A DNA stretch of 64,000 nucleotides from Formicarius rufipectus (taxonomy: Eukaryota > Chordata > Aves > Passeriformes > Formicariidae): positions 1,647,048 through 1,711,047 of the forward strand of contig VXAU01003549.1 of NCBI GenBank assembly GCA_013399695.1, given 5' to 3'. Of this stretch, positions 50,697 to 62,281 are shown in pieces (the stretch's first letter is position 1; each line of letters opens with the position of its first letter). Made by a program: the position numbers and the translations under genes. The notes beneath the pieces were generated by a model. The model had not been told where the DNA came from, searched no databases, and worked only from the letters and a program-made list of their open reading frames with translations.

Positions 50697-53522
50697 CTGT
50701 AATAAAAGGATAAAGAATAAATTACACATTGTAAGAAAACATGATACTAATTATAATTGTACAACACCTATTTTGCTGACTTCCTCAAAGTTCTGTTAAA
50801 AGGCAGCCTCAGTCTGAGAATCTCAAAATTAAACTTCGGAAACACTTATTTCTACCCTGAAAAAATTGCTTTCCTGACACAGAATCACACTCTCAGAGGT
50901 CTGAGATCATATTTTATATCCAAGTTCAACTATTTATTATCTTGTTTTTCAAAAAAAACCCTGAGTCATGCTACCATTTGGCATCATGTTCATAATCCCA
51001 GTATTTGTGGTGGGATATGCAGAGGTTGCTCTACCAGGCAATATGTAGAAAACAATTTTTGGTGGATTTGATTCCCCTTTCTTCCTATCAGGAAGACTTC
51101 TTCCCGTCAGCCCACAAACTGCAAAATGAAAACTTCCAGAAGTGCAACTAAGTGAAGAAAGGCCCTACAAAAGTGACTTGCAAAAGCAAATCCACAGCAT
51201 CTACCACACAGCAGAACAAGCTTCCATCATAAAACTGTTATTAACAAGCCATAAGCAGTCAGAGATTATTGCTACTGAAACAGTATTAGCATTTTTGCAA
51301 GCCACGAGCTAGTAGAGTAAGTTAACACCTTTAGTCTCTCATATTACTGGAAGTTTTCTGTGAAAAATGTGGTTTCAACTGAAAGAAAATCCATACTAAT
51401 TGATATTTCTCTATGCATCCATTATCTGCCTTTAAAGTAGGCAGCATCTAGCCTGATCTAGGAATATAAACAAAATAAATAAAAACTTGTGTGCGGATAC
51501 ATTCTAGACTCCAAATACTTTTGATATATTAAGTTCAGTGGCACAAAACAAAGTTAATCTCCTTATTGCTTCAATGAAACTGAGATTTTTTTTTTAATAT
51601 ATTTATGAAAACACTATCTTTAAACTTAGACATTATTTTTTTAATCTCCTGTGTATGGATGTGTGTGTGGAAATAAATTTAGGGACAGCTTAACAGGCTG
51701 AAAAAGAAGTTAGTATTAAACTCATTCAAATGAAGATAAAAATAAGACCTACAAAAATATGACAATTACAATAACCTATTCATAGTCTGCATTTGTTTCA
51801 TTACTATAACAGCAACATACTTCAGAAGAATAAATGATTTTTCAAAGTTCCCAAATGTCACAAAGTGATGACTCAAAACTTTCAAAATAATCAATCATCA
51901 GACAGGAGTCATCAAACTGCTATCAGGCTGTGTCAGAAATTAAGCCTGTGTCATTTAAGCACTAAAATCAGGTTAACAGGCTAGACTATTAAAATTAAAA
52001 GGAAACAAAAAGGATGACAATTATGACTGTCAAAATGCCATCAAATCCTCCTCTCCCAGCAATTCTCCCAGTAGAATAATGGGCACACTTCATGCAGTAC
52101 AGAAAATAAACACTAGTTAGTAATGTCATGATAAAAATCTCTGTCAAAATAATTTTATCCCTCACAACCGTTTTCTGCCATTAAGTTATAGTGCCATTTC
52201 TGCTCATTATTCAACTTCAAGTTCTATTAAAAAATGAGGAAATTAAAAATAAGATCCTGTAGTAAAAAAACAATAGGCATCACCATAACTTATTGTTACA
52301 GTTACGGTCAAATATAGTTAAACTATGTTTATGGTTTTTATGTTTTTGCTGTAAACAAAACAAGGATCCATTAGGTTGGTCACATTCTCATACACTCCTT
52401 TTTGGAACGTATTTGTATTTAATATTAGGATTCTGTAATATCCAATTATGTTCAACAAATACAGCACCAGTGAAAGCTGGTTACCACGAGTTTTTGTCTT
52501 TTTGAGGCAGACAAGTGTTTTTCTCTTACCTAAAAAAAGTATGACTAGCTAAAAGCAAATTGCTATTAGTAGGTAAGGTTTCTAACGGTATATCTGAGAC
52601 ACAAACCAGCCAACCAATACAAAACCCCCTCTGCAAGTTAAATGATTGTTCCTTCTGCATTTATTTGAATTCTCCATCAAGAAGCAGCCATTTACCATCA
52701 CTTCCCAAAAAGGAGGAGAAAAGCTTTGTGCCAAGCATTCCAAAGGTAGCCTGGACAGGACTACACCAGCCTGTCCACCTGAAATCCTGATGTGAGCAGA
52801 ATCCCTCTCTGAGAAGGGATATTTCTGAAACTAATCAAACCCCTGGTCTTGCTGTTGGGAGAACTACAGCTGACAGGTTTGTGTAAACACACATCTGCTA
52901 GAAATTGCACTATAAAACAGCCAACTGTAAAAACCTAGCTAATTGTTTGGTGTTCATTTGGGGGCATGTGTGAACATTATGGGGCCTAAAGGATGAAGGC
53001 CCAGAAAGGAAGTACAGTTTATGAGCCAAGCATATTACGAATGGAGGGGTAAAATATCCCTTTTGTCCTAAATAACTGTAATACCAACAAAGGGCTGAAG
53101 AACACGAGAAATGTCATGCAAGTGCAACTGAGGAAAAACATGTATTAAGTATTTACACGGAAAACAGTTTTTAATAAATAAATCAAGCAATACTTTAGTA
53201 AGAAAGGCATGGTTGTAAAATTATTATATGAACACAAAATATCCTATTGCTTCTTTCCATTTTGGGGGATTTTTTTCTTTAGATCTTTCACAACTTACTA
53301 ATTACTTCCATATGAAAACACAGATATTTTAAATGGACTAAAAGATGCCACAAAACAAATAAAAATGAGGATGAAATTTTAGTGTATTACTACTTTAGCT
53401 ATTTCACAGTTCATCTCAAATTTGTGTGAGAGTACCAAAAGTAAATTTCAGCTAAGCAACAAGATAAATTAAATAAATAGAAGTTGAACAAATGTAACAA
53501 AACAAAAGAAATGAATAAAAAC
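50697..53522 (-). other. DLG1 intron between the two proline-rich cassettes
   Basis: This 2.8-kb AT-rich intron contains no recognised feature. Confidence 0.7.
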
Positions 53523-53621
53523 CTGTGGTATGGTGGATGGGATGACAGTGGTCTCAGCAGGGACTGGTGGGACAGGGATCACAGGGACAATGGGAGAAGA
53601 GGAAGGAACCGCTTCTGTGGG
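53523..53621 (-). CDS. DLG1: DLG1 cassette exon, proline-rich N-terminus (99 bases)
   Basis: This 99-base exon encodes 33 residues, PTEAVPSSSPIVPVIPVPPV then PAETTVIPSTIPQ, phase 0 at both ends. It corresponds to the 33-residue mammalian insert (I believe I1A), which contains PxxP motifs able to bind SH3 domains; IPVPPVPAE is visible here. The acceptor is TTTTTAG. The donor CAG|GTTTTT departs strongly from GTAAGT, which fits an optional exon. Residues such as SSSPIV and AETTVIPST differ from the mammalian sequence as I recall it. Confidence 0.95.
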
Positions 53622-56600
53622 CTAAAAATCACCAACAAAATGTCAAAAATAGAGAAAACTAGAAAAACATATATAGCAAACAAGACTGAAATTTAACAGC
53701 TTAAACAATTCTGAACTAGCACATGGATTTGGAGACTGTAACTACAAGGAAGACAAACAGCCCCCTTGAACTGTGCCAACGCCGAGGGACACGCAGTTTG
53801 CCCTGCCCAGGGGGCTCATTCACACCATGACACTCAAGTCCTGCAGCACCAAAAGAGCAACGAGACTTTGGGGTCCAACCAAAAACCTGCTCGTGCCAAT
53901 GGACAGACTCGGGTTTTTTGTGGGTTGGTTTCACCACAGAATCCCCTCACTAATGTACAACAGAGCAAAAAGCAGGGCACTGGTGGTTGAAGTTGATGGC
54001 ACTGAGCAAGGTTAATATTGCTCTTTGATAAAGGGGGAAAATCAGAGGTACATTAAGATCTCTAAACTGATCAAAAGTCAAAGAAAACCTTTTAGTCAAC
54101 TGATGGAAGATCCTAAAATAGATCCAATCTTTCAAAGGTCTTGACACAGGTTTATCAAACACCTGCAGACTAGCAGAATTCTGGTCCTAGGACTTTTCAT
54201 CAAAATAATAACCAGGAAATCTGGTGACATTTAAGCTGTAAGGGAACAAGATTACAAACAGCATTTTGAGCAAAACATTGACTCAAAAATTTTGAGATGT
54301 TCACAAACTTGTTGTCAACAAGCTGACAGCAACATAAACTGCTGGCAACTAGCATCAAAATTGCAAACTGAACAGCAGGTCTAACCTCCTGCAATCTAGT
54401 TCCAAGACATTCTTGTGATCTTTCAATATAATGAAGAATATTGACAAAATACTAAATCCTGAAAATTAATCAAAATCTCAGAATACAATGGTTGTGAACA
54501 TATTTTAAAAGTTTGAGATATTTTAAAATACAAAACAACATATACCAGTAACAGAAACCAAATTAAATTGTAAAAGCAAATAATAAAGGAACCTTATTAA
54601 ATGTACATATGGTGTTTCTACAGAGTTTTCTAGCTCAAAGTCAATCTACCCAAAATGAACAGCTGGTGAAAATTCTTGCAGTTATTGAAAGGTGTAAGAA
54701 CAAGATATATTTGGTATCTTGAGAGGTAATCATTAATGCAATTTAAGCATTCTTACATCTATGGACAAGAGCACAATACTTACAGTCTTTAAAAACTGAG
54801 GGTGAGGGAGAATCTAAATTGGTCTAGAAAAATATTACTATGCACTTTGCAAGATGCAGGGAATGTTCAGTGCAACAAACCTGCAGTTACTGGATGAACA
54901 ATGAAGCCTTTAGAATACATATCAAAGTAAACACCTCAAGAAATCACTCAGCCCTAGACATACAAAAAATAAGTCACCCCTTTAAGTCTGCCTTATTCCA
55001 AAGTAAACACCTTCCCATGTATGTACAGGCTAAAAATCCTATTAATCAAAATTTCAGATATACACATATTCCATATCAAAACAGAGCACAACATTAAGGC
55101 TGAAAAGCTAAGCATCAGCTTTACAGTTACAATTACTGCAATAACATTAAACCAAACTGCAGGTATTCTTGGATTCTGACCATACACTTCCCTGGCCTTT
55201 GACTTGGCAAAAGAACCTGACCAAGTTGCAGTGAATTTCCTTATGGGCCAATCTGCACCCCTCTCTTTGCACCAAAGGTCAACTTTACTTTCCTGCTTCC
55301 TTTCTTCTCCCAATTCCTAACTCCCTTCTCTCTATGGGCTTCTCATTCCCAAATGCTTCCAAAATCCTCCCACAAGTTCCAAATTGTATCCTTTTATTTT
55401 CAAACTGATGTTGATCTAAGTCCTTTAATTCTTTCAGGGTCCAGTTTCATAAGTTATTAGTACTGTCACTGTATTTTCCCTTTGTGTTGTCAGTTTAGTA
55501 CCCACTAACTCTTAAAAGGAGCTCCCTGCTCTTCCAAGCATTTTGACAGTGTTCCTGTTGAGTCTCTTCCAATATCATACAGATGAGGACAGAGGCAACA
55601 GGACTGGCATCCACTTTCAAAGAATGTGCAAATCCAAATGAAGGTAAGACTGTTTTCACTTGAATGTCTCCTGGAATACAGTGAACTGATGGCAAGCACT
55701 ATGACTACTAGAAGGAAGGGCAGTGCAAGAAATTAAAAAATTTTTAATCACCTGAGAAAGAAAACCTGGCACTTCCTTATAACAGAAGAACAATGATTTT
55801 ATTAAAATAAGACAGATAATCAGCTTGAAAACAAATATACAAGTATCTGTGAGAGCACTTGAAGTAGCTTTCATACCCCAGACTATCATCTCAATGCACT
55901 ACTTCACAGAAATTTTCAAGAAATTATTTGTAAATTTTAGGAATTCTCAAAAAAACACAGAAGTATTCTGACAGACAAAAGCTTATCCTCAAAATAACTT
56001 TAAATAAAGATGTCTGACTAAAAAGCACTTAATGATCCTAGTTTAAATGGACACAAACTAACATAAACTAGAAAGAAAGTAGTGGGTCAATTAAAACCCT
56101 TGTTTTGACAGCATATGAACTGCAGCACACAATTACAATATGCTCTTGCATGTAGGAATGCATGAGTTGAACTATAACTCCCTTGAACAGATCTGCCAGA
56201 CTAAATAAACATTCTAACACCTAGAGTGAAAAGTCATTCTGTTACAACAGTATGATAAAAATTACTTGATATTTACCAAAATATAAGAATGAACTTTAAA
56301 ATTTGTATTGAAAAAATCATTTAAGTGGTATATTTACAAAAGCTAGGATAATACCACCTTTAAGCAATCAACTGAGTGCCCCCAAATCTAACACTGAGTC
56401 CAGATGTTGCGAAAAGGAAGAATACATTTTCTCATGTTTAACCAACACGCAGGATCTCCTTCTGTGAGAAAATACCAACTAACCTGGAGGCAAATCAGAG
56501 CACCAGAAGCCCTGAAGCAGATCGACTAAGCCAGCAAATTCTATAATGCTGGTCTTTGTAAACTACTGAAAGATACACTTTGTTGAAGAGTAAAAATCAA

Positions 56601-56877
56601 GCAAACCAAATTTTCCTCACTTTCAAGAAACTACTGTAGAACCTAATACTATATACAGTGCAACGATCTTCATTGGAAAATGTTGAGAACAAGTATTTCT
56701 TTGCAAATATGATTTCAATTACTGCAACTTCGATTTCCAGCAATAAACTACAGAAGACAATTAAGTAAAAAAGTCACTGAAAGCAGCAGGGATAAAACTA
56801 TGGAAAGCAAAAACCGTAACACGCTTTCCAGTTTGCATCCGAGATGCTCATGCACAAAGACACAGTGCAGCACCTAC
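53622..56877 (-). other. DLG1 intron between candidate first exon and proline-rich cassette
   Basis: This 3.3-kb stretch contains a GC-richer patch at about 53740-53900, just upstream of the 99-base cassette in gene direction. No exon encoding the KYRYQDED segment, expected before the cassette in long isoforms, was found here. Confidence 0.7.
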
Positions 56878-57180
56878 CTTTCCTAAGGAACAATTGGAAC
56901 ATGAGCCATCAGACACCCAACCACTGGCAGCTTTTACTTTTGCCGTGCTTTTTGTTGGACTCTTTTTCACACTATCGCGTAGGTTTACAAACTTGCCCCT
57001 GTGTTTGGCAGACAGGGGCAGTGTGGACGAGCTGAAAGGTGCCGCAGTGCCCAGTGGCCACTGCGGAGGCCGGAAAGGCTGCTTGGACAGCACGTGAGGA
57101 TTCTGACGCAGTTCCATTCTCGGGCTCCTTGTTAGATCAGTGAGTTTGAGCGTTCCCATCTCACCACCACGAGTAGTCAT
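56878..57180 (-). CDS. DLG1: Candidate alternative first coding exon of DLG1
   Basis: An open frame runs to a good donor (AAG|GTAGGT) and ends in phase 0, matching the phase-0 start of the proline-rich exons downstream. The first ATG (57178-57180) has a weak context. The next, at 57157-57159, has G at -3 and G at +4 and may be the true start, giving 94 rather than 101 residues. The C-terminal part, FVNLRDSVKKSPTKSTAKVK followed by a Cys-containing end (GSCSNCSLGK), resembles an alternative DLG2 N-terminus that I recall as WDSVRKSPHKTSTKGKG followed by a Cys-rich end. That DLG2 form lacks L27 and joins the paralogue of the 54-base exon. Use as an internal exon after a phase-0 exon would shift the frame, which favours a first exon. 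There is no transcript evidence here. Confidence 0.68.
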
Positions 57181-57218
57181 GAGAGTGGCAACACAAATAG
57201 TCCTTCTTGGGGCAAAGG

Positions 57219-57238
57219 AAAAAAAAAAAAAAAAAAAA
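57219..57238. repeat. A20 run upstream of the candidate first exon
   Basis: This is poly-T in gene sense. It is followed by CCTTTGCCCCAAG on the minus strand, so it could act as a pyrimidine tract for an acceptor near 57206, or simply be a homopolymer near a transcription start. The sequence alone does not decide. Confidence 0.7.
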
Positions 57239-60032
57239 GCCACCCGAAAATAACCTAAAATATTGTTTCCTGTGGAACTTAAAAATAAGTTGTTTTGGTT
57301 TTTTTTTTTCTCTCCTAGATTATGGTCATAGCAAGAAATCCTGCATGCTGCTTTAGTTTGTGCTGCATGTCCTGTGTTCTTTCACTCTATTTAAAGAGCA
57401 TCATTGAACCACCACACAACAGTCAATTTGCTGGGCATAAATAATCAATGCAGTGCACAAATTACTGAATAGAGGGCAAAAGCCATTTGACTATTATAAG
57501 GAAGCTATAAAAGGTTATTTCTGCCATAAGCTCCTACTGTCCCTTAACTTTTTTGTATTTTAGCACCTCAAAACTTCTCCAAGGTCTAGAAAAGGTTAAA
57601 ATTCCTCCATTCTTCTGAACATGTCATGGGGATTGACAACTAATGAATTTATGAGACAATTATGATGAAAACAGTATGAACTGTGAATGGGCAGATACAT
57701 TGTACAAGATTTCATCATTAAATTTTCAAACAAATTAAATTTGTTCATACCATAATAATAGCAAGAATTACTTTGTGTTAATAATTTTGAGCGCTGTATT
57801 TCCATGAAATATAGCAGCACTGCCAGACCAAAACTTTCAGGTACACACTGTTTAAAACAAAATCTTTTTTAAAAATTTAAGACAGTTAAATGAACCTGAC
57901 TTTTTAATTATTATTCATTCAGTTTTTAATGCCAAGGATGCATGATCTCTGTATTACATTTTTATTCCAATATTCAAAACAAAAAAGCTTCAAAACAACT
58001 CCTTCTCCCACTCTCAAAAAAAGAGCACACAAAGAAGAGCTAGCATGATTTAATCATGCTTTTTGACAACTATCTTTACCAGGCAATAAAGGCAAGGGTC
58101 AAAAGTTATTTCCCCATCATCTACATGAAAATTGACAGCTAACTGCAGACACCCCTATTCCCAGCCTTACAGAGGGAAGACATGGACTCAAGTCAGTGGT
58201 CACAGTCCTCCCAGCAGCAGACACACACCCAGCATTGCTCGGCTTTGGGTCAGCCACAGCACACACCATCTGTCTGCTGCCCCACGGGGCTGCTCTAGGA
58301 ACATGCTGTGCTTCCGAATAGCTGGCACTATGAGGAGAATGAAAAACATCAGCTCATAGGAAACACAGCTTGATTAGGTCAGCTGTATTGTATTTGGATA
58401 ACATGGAGAGAGGTCATCAGTTCACAGCATCAAAACATGGTTATTCTCCCTCTCACTTCACACCTTCCTATAGCAAATATAAATGTTTAAATTATGAGTC
58501 AGCATAATTCTTTACACACAGAATAAAGAAATAGTCACACAGACTAAGCACAAACATTTCCAGTTATTTATAGCATGAATATTAAGAGATAAATAGGTAC
58601 TGACAGATGCTGCTCTAATCACCAAGAACTGCCATGTATCATCTTCTACCCAGAATGGATGTAATCAAGAGCTGCATAACATACCATTAGTGCAATATTC
58701 TCAAGTACAGAGACAGAAAGGTTTCTGTGACAGGAAACTGGAAATGTGTTGGTCATACAAACATTCTCAGGCTTGTGTATGTGAATGATAGTTACGTCTT
58801 TCACCTTTGAAGCTGGAGGACTGTGTCTCACTGATACATATGGGCAGATACATGCAGGCTGTTCTTTTCACAAAGGCCAAAAAACTTCTAGGTTTTTTTT
58901 TTTTTTTTATTGAAGGGCAAAGGCAGAAAAGAAGATAAGCACGTTGTGAATGTGCATGAAGGTAAATAGTTCTAAATCAGCACATCACAACTTGTTCTTC
59001 TTGGAGAAGTTTCCACAGGTGCATTAATACTGAGTAACTCTGAGGCACATTCTGCAGCCTGCAGGGATTACTTGGGTGGAAGCTGTCTCATGCTGAAGCC
59101 TCTGTTCCAGCATCCTCTTCAGCAACAGTGCGCTAAATGGCAGCTTCTGTAGACTACAAACATTTCTTTTCCAGAGACGTTCAAGACTGCTTGAGGTTTA
59201 GCAGCTGCATTTGTACCACCCATTTTACTTGCATATGAGTACCCAGCATGACACTGGCTAATTACCAAAATGTAGAAAAGAAGCAGCAAAGGAGTTTGGA
59301 GTATAAGGCTTTTCTCTCGCATACATAATAAATCCCAAAATAGATGACGTTCCAAATTCAAAAGGAACATTTCATTCCTGGAGGCATTAACTTTGTCGAC
59401 CACAGTTAGACCAAACAGTCTCTGGATTAAAACAAAAATAAATCAGCAGTTAAAAGTCCTAAGTAAGAAAATGAGGGCAAGGGGAAGAGATGCTGGACAC
59501 CATATTCTTGTAAACTCAGTTGGCTGGCTTCCCCCTCCAAGACGGAAAGGGGAAGACAGAATGCAAATGGCAAGACAAAGGAATTCACAGCTCTCCAGTT
59601 TGCTTTCCAACATGTTGACTTCAGTAGTAAAAGAATAAAGACGATGCAGTAGAAAACTGCTAACAGCACAAGTATGTTTTTTTCTCCAAGTCCTCATGCC
59701 TGTGGTCCCTGAGATGATGTCAAAAAGGTATCAATAACTAAAAGAAAACAAAACCTTGAAGGCAATTGTAGTTCTAAGAGCAACAGTCCAAACATGAAAG
59801 CACAGCTAAGTAACAAGAAGAATACCCAAATCATCCAGGGCTGCATGAGGTGCCAGTGCAATCTCCAGGGAAAAAGCTCAGAATGCACTGAAATTTCATG
59901 TTAAGCAAGTATGGAAAGCAAATACAGCATCATGGTCAAAAAACCACAGGAAGAGAAGGAATACATAATCAAAGTATAGTAAGGCTTATATAAAACAATT
60001 ATGGTATAAATAAAATGAAAACAGAGGAGCAG

Positions 60033-60060
60033 AAAAAAAAAAAAAAAAAAAAAAAAAAAA
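60033..60060. repeat. A28 homopolymer
   Basis: A long pure A run is followed by GG and another A-rich stretch. It may be the tail of an old retroposed sequence or slippage expansion. No source element was recognised upstream. Confidence 0.85.
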
Positions 60061-60184
60061 GGAAAAAAAGGAAGACAAGAATATTAAAAGATTCATCAGT
60101 TATTTGAGTCACGGGGATCAGTCTGCCCAACCACAGTCACACATGAAGTAAGGCAGAGCCTGCCTTGCAGCCACGCTGGTAAGG

Positions 60185-60217
<33 letters not shown>
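60185..60217. repeat. A33 homopolymer
   Basis: This is the longest homopolymer in the window, about 125 bases after the A28 run. The segment between them matches no element I know. Confidence 0.85.
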
Positions 60218-60218
<1 letters not shown>

Positions 60219-62228
60219 AAAACCCTCTGGCAAAGCAGCAAGACACATGCACAGTCCAAAGCCAGAGAATGCAGTTATGTAACCAAGGCTGCACAGGTTT
60301 GGCAGATCATCTTTTTACTGCAGAAAGCAAGTGTTCTCTGCAGACTGCATTAATTACTAGCATTACTCTAATATCAAGCACTAAGTGATTTTTCATAACC
60401 AGAGGGGGTTCAAGATCTGGTTGTTCTTTCATATTAAATACCAACTCTGACCAATTTGTTGCTAACACAAAGCTGAATCATCAATATTTCATTCTTTTAA
60501 ATTACTACATCAAATGCACAGTGCACACTTTGCAGCAATTTGTTAAAGTGCCAGTAATCTTTTATAAGTAGTTTTAGTTCAAGAATCATTTTCTTTCCAC
60601 ATTCTCTACCACCCACTCAGTAGCTGAGTAACAACAATACTCATAGAAGGAGAAAACAGTATTAATATTTGACCAGCAATGTCTACTGCAAAGGTTATAT
60701 TTTAAAGCTTTGATGACCAACTTCGATTACTTCAAAAAGCAATTATAATAGCTGGAAGAATACTCCAAAAATAATTTGGTACTTCACCCTTTCCATTGCC
60801 TTCAAGCAGATACTACAAAATCAGCAATTTCTGTTAATATATCTTGACTGATGACAAGGCCATATTTATCATCTCTTCTTGAAAGTAGGAAATAAAATAC
60901 CTTCCAAAATGCACAAAATTTGAAAAGTGGCATAAAAAATTTTGATACAATATGCAGTGACAAAGCTGAATTTAAAAGACATATTCTTTCTAGAGATATA
61001 TAATTTAAGGTCTGGCAGTGAAGTTTCATATCTTTCATCTCAGTAGAATGCCATAGGACATGTCAAGTGTGCTATTTTAGGAACTTTGGATCCATCTTCC
61101 TCAAAATCACAGAAGTCAATACTCATCTAAAAATACCTTCAGGGGTTTACAGGCTGTTTTGTGGAGTCCAACTGGGATAAGAAAAAAGCACAACTGCCAT
61201 CCATCCTCATTCCTAATCCATGTTAGCTGCATGCTGCTCACAGCATCTAACTCTGAGCACAGAGCCACATTAACCCTCATGCACCATCTCTGCCATATTC
61301 CTTCCTCCATCGGTGCCAGTCTGTGGCCTTGGCAGGTCCTGAGTACCACGATGTCCATCACTTGAGTTGTGAAGCCATAAATTTAAAGACATGCATATTT
61401 TTCCTGAATGTATTTCTCCAGGACTTTAAATGCAATGTAGCATCAAGGACATTTGAAAACAAAACACACATTTTCCTATTGCCCAAAGTTTCAAAGAAAC
61501 CAAATAAAAAAAAATAATAATCCAAGTTTCACAAGAGCTAACAAAGGTAGAGCTACCTGAACATACGCAATCATCTTTCAAGGCAAGTATTGACTTGAAA
61601 TTCCAAACAATGTTCATATATTAAAACTGCATATAACCCAATCAGACAGGCTAACGTGCTGCATGTATCTGAATCTTGAGAACTGCAAAGACATAAGCCC
61701 AGATTCAGGCCAGGCAGGAGTCCTGCCATTGGTGACAAGCTAGTCTAGAGAGTAAACCATGCTGAACACACAGGATGGGAAGCAGAACTACCAAAAAAGA
61801 GAATATCATTAATAGAAGCCTCATTTTTTCCTTCTCTACAAGTCTGGCAATTTCTTACATGGAACAAAGGTTTTCTTGTATCAGTAGATCATAACTCTGA
61901 TTTTAAAACATGCTTCCTACCCAAGGAACTCAAAATCAACTGTCCCCTTGCTCAGTGTGTTAATACAGGATATGGATATTTCATACATAGTGGTTAAAAA
62001 TCCAAATTATTTAAAATACACTTTTTCATCTTTGAAACCACTCATGCTTACAAATGCTATCACAGATTTATATCCTGTGTGCTTCATGGGGGTGTCATTC
62101 AGATTTCCCAATCTAAGCCATCATATCCCACATACTGTTTTTCAACAGCACACTGATTTACTACAAACAAAACCTTAAGAGAGTCAGACCAGGGTAAATC
62201 ATAAGCTTCAATCAGGATGGCCTCAACC

Positions 62229-62281
62229 CGTTGTTACAACGGTTACATGTAACCATGTAATTGTAACCCAGGGTTACAATT
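62229..62281. repeat. Cluster of three palindromes sharing GTTACA/TGTAAC
   Basis: Three inverted repeats lie side by side: a near-palindrome CGTTGTTACAACG (62229-62241), a perfect 14-base palindrome GGTTACATGTAACC (62241-62254), and 11-base perfect arms AATTGTAACCC and GGGTTACAATT around one base (62259-62281). The shared core suggests multiple sites for one dimeric factor or a hairpin-forming insert. No function is assigned. Confidence 0.7.

Noticed and set aside
57205..57219. Acceptor-like CCCCAAG after poly-T, which would make 56878-57205 an internal coding exon
   Set aside because: Joining there after a phase-0 exon puts the downstream sequence out of the open frame, so it does not work as an ordinary internal coding exon. 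A spliced 5' UTR is still possible.
57504..57517. TATAAAAGG near the candidate first exon
   Set aside because: It lies on the plus strand, the wrong orientation for a minus-strand promoter, so it is not evidence for that exon.
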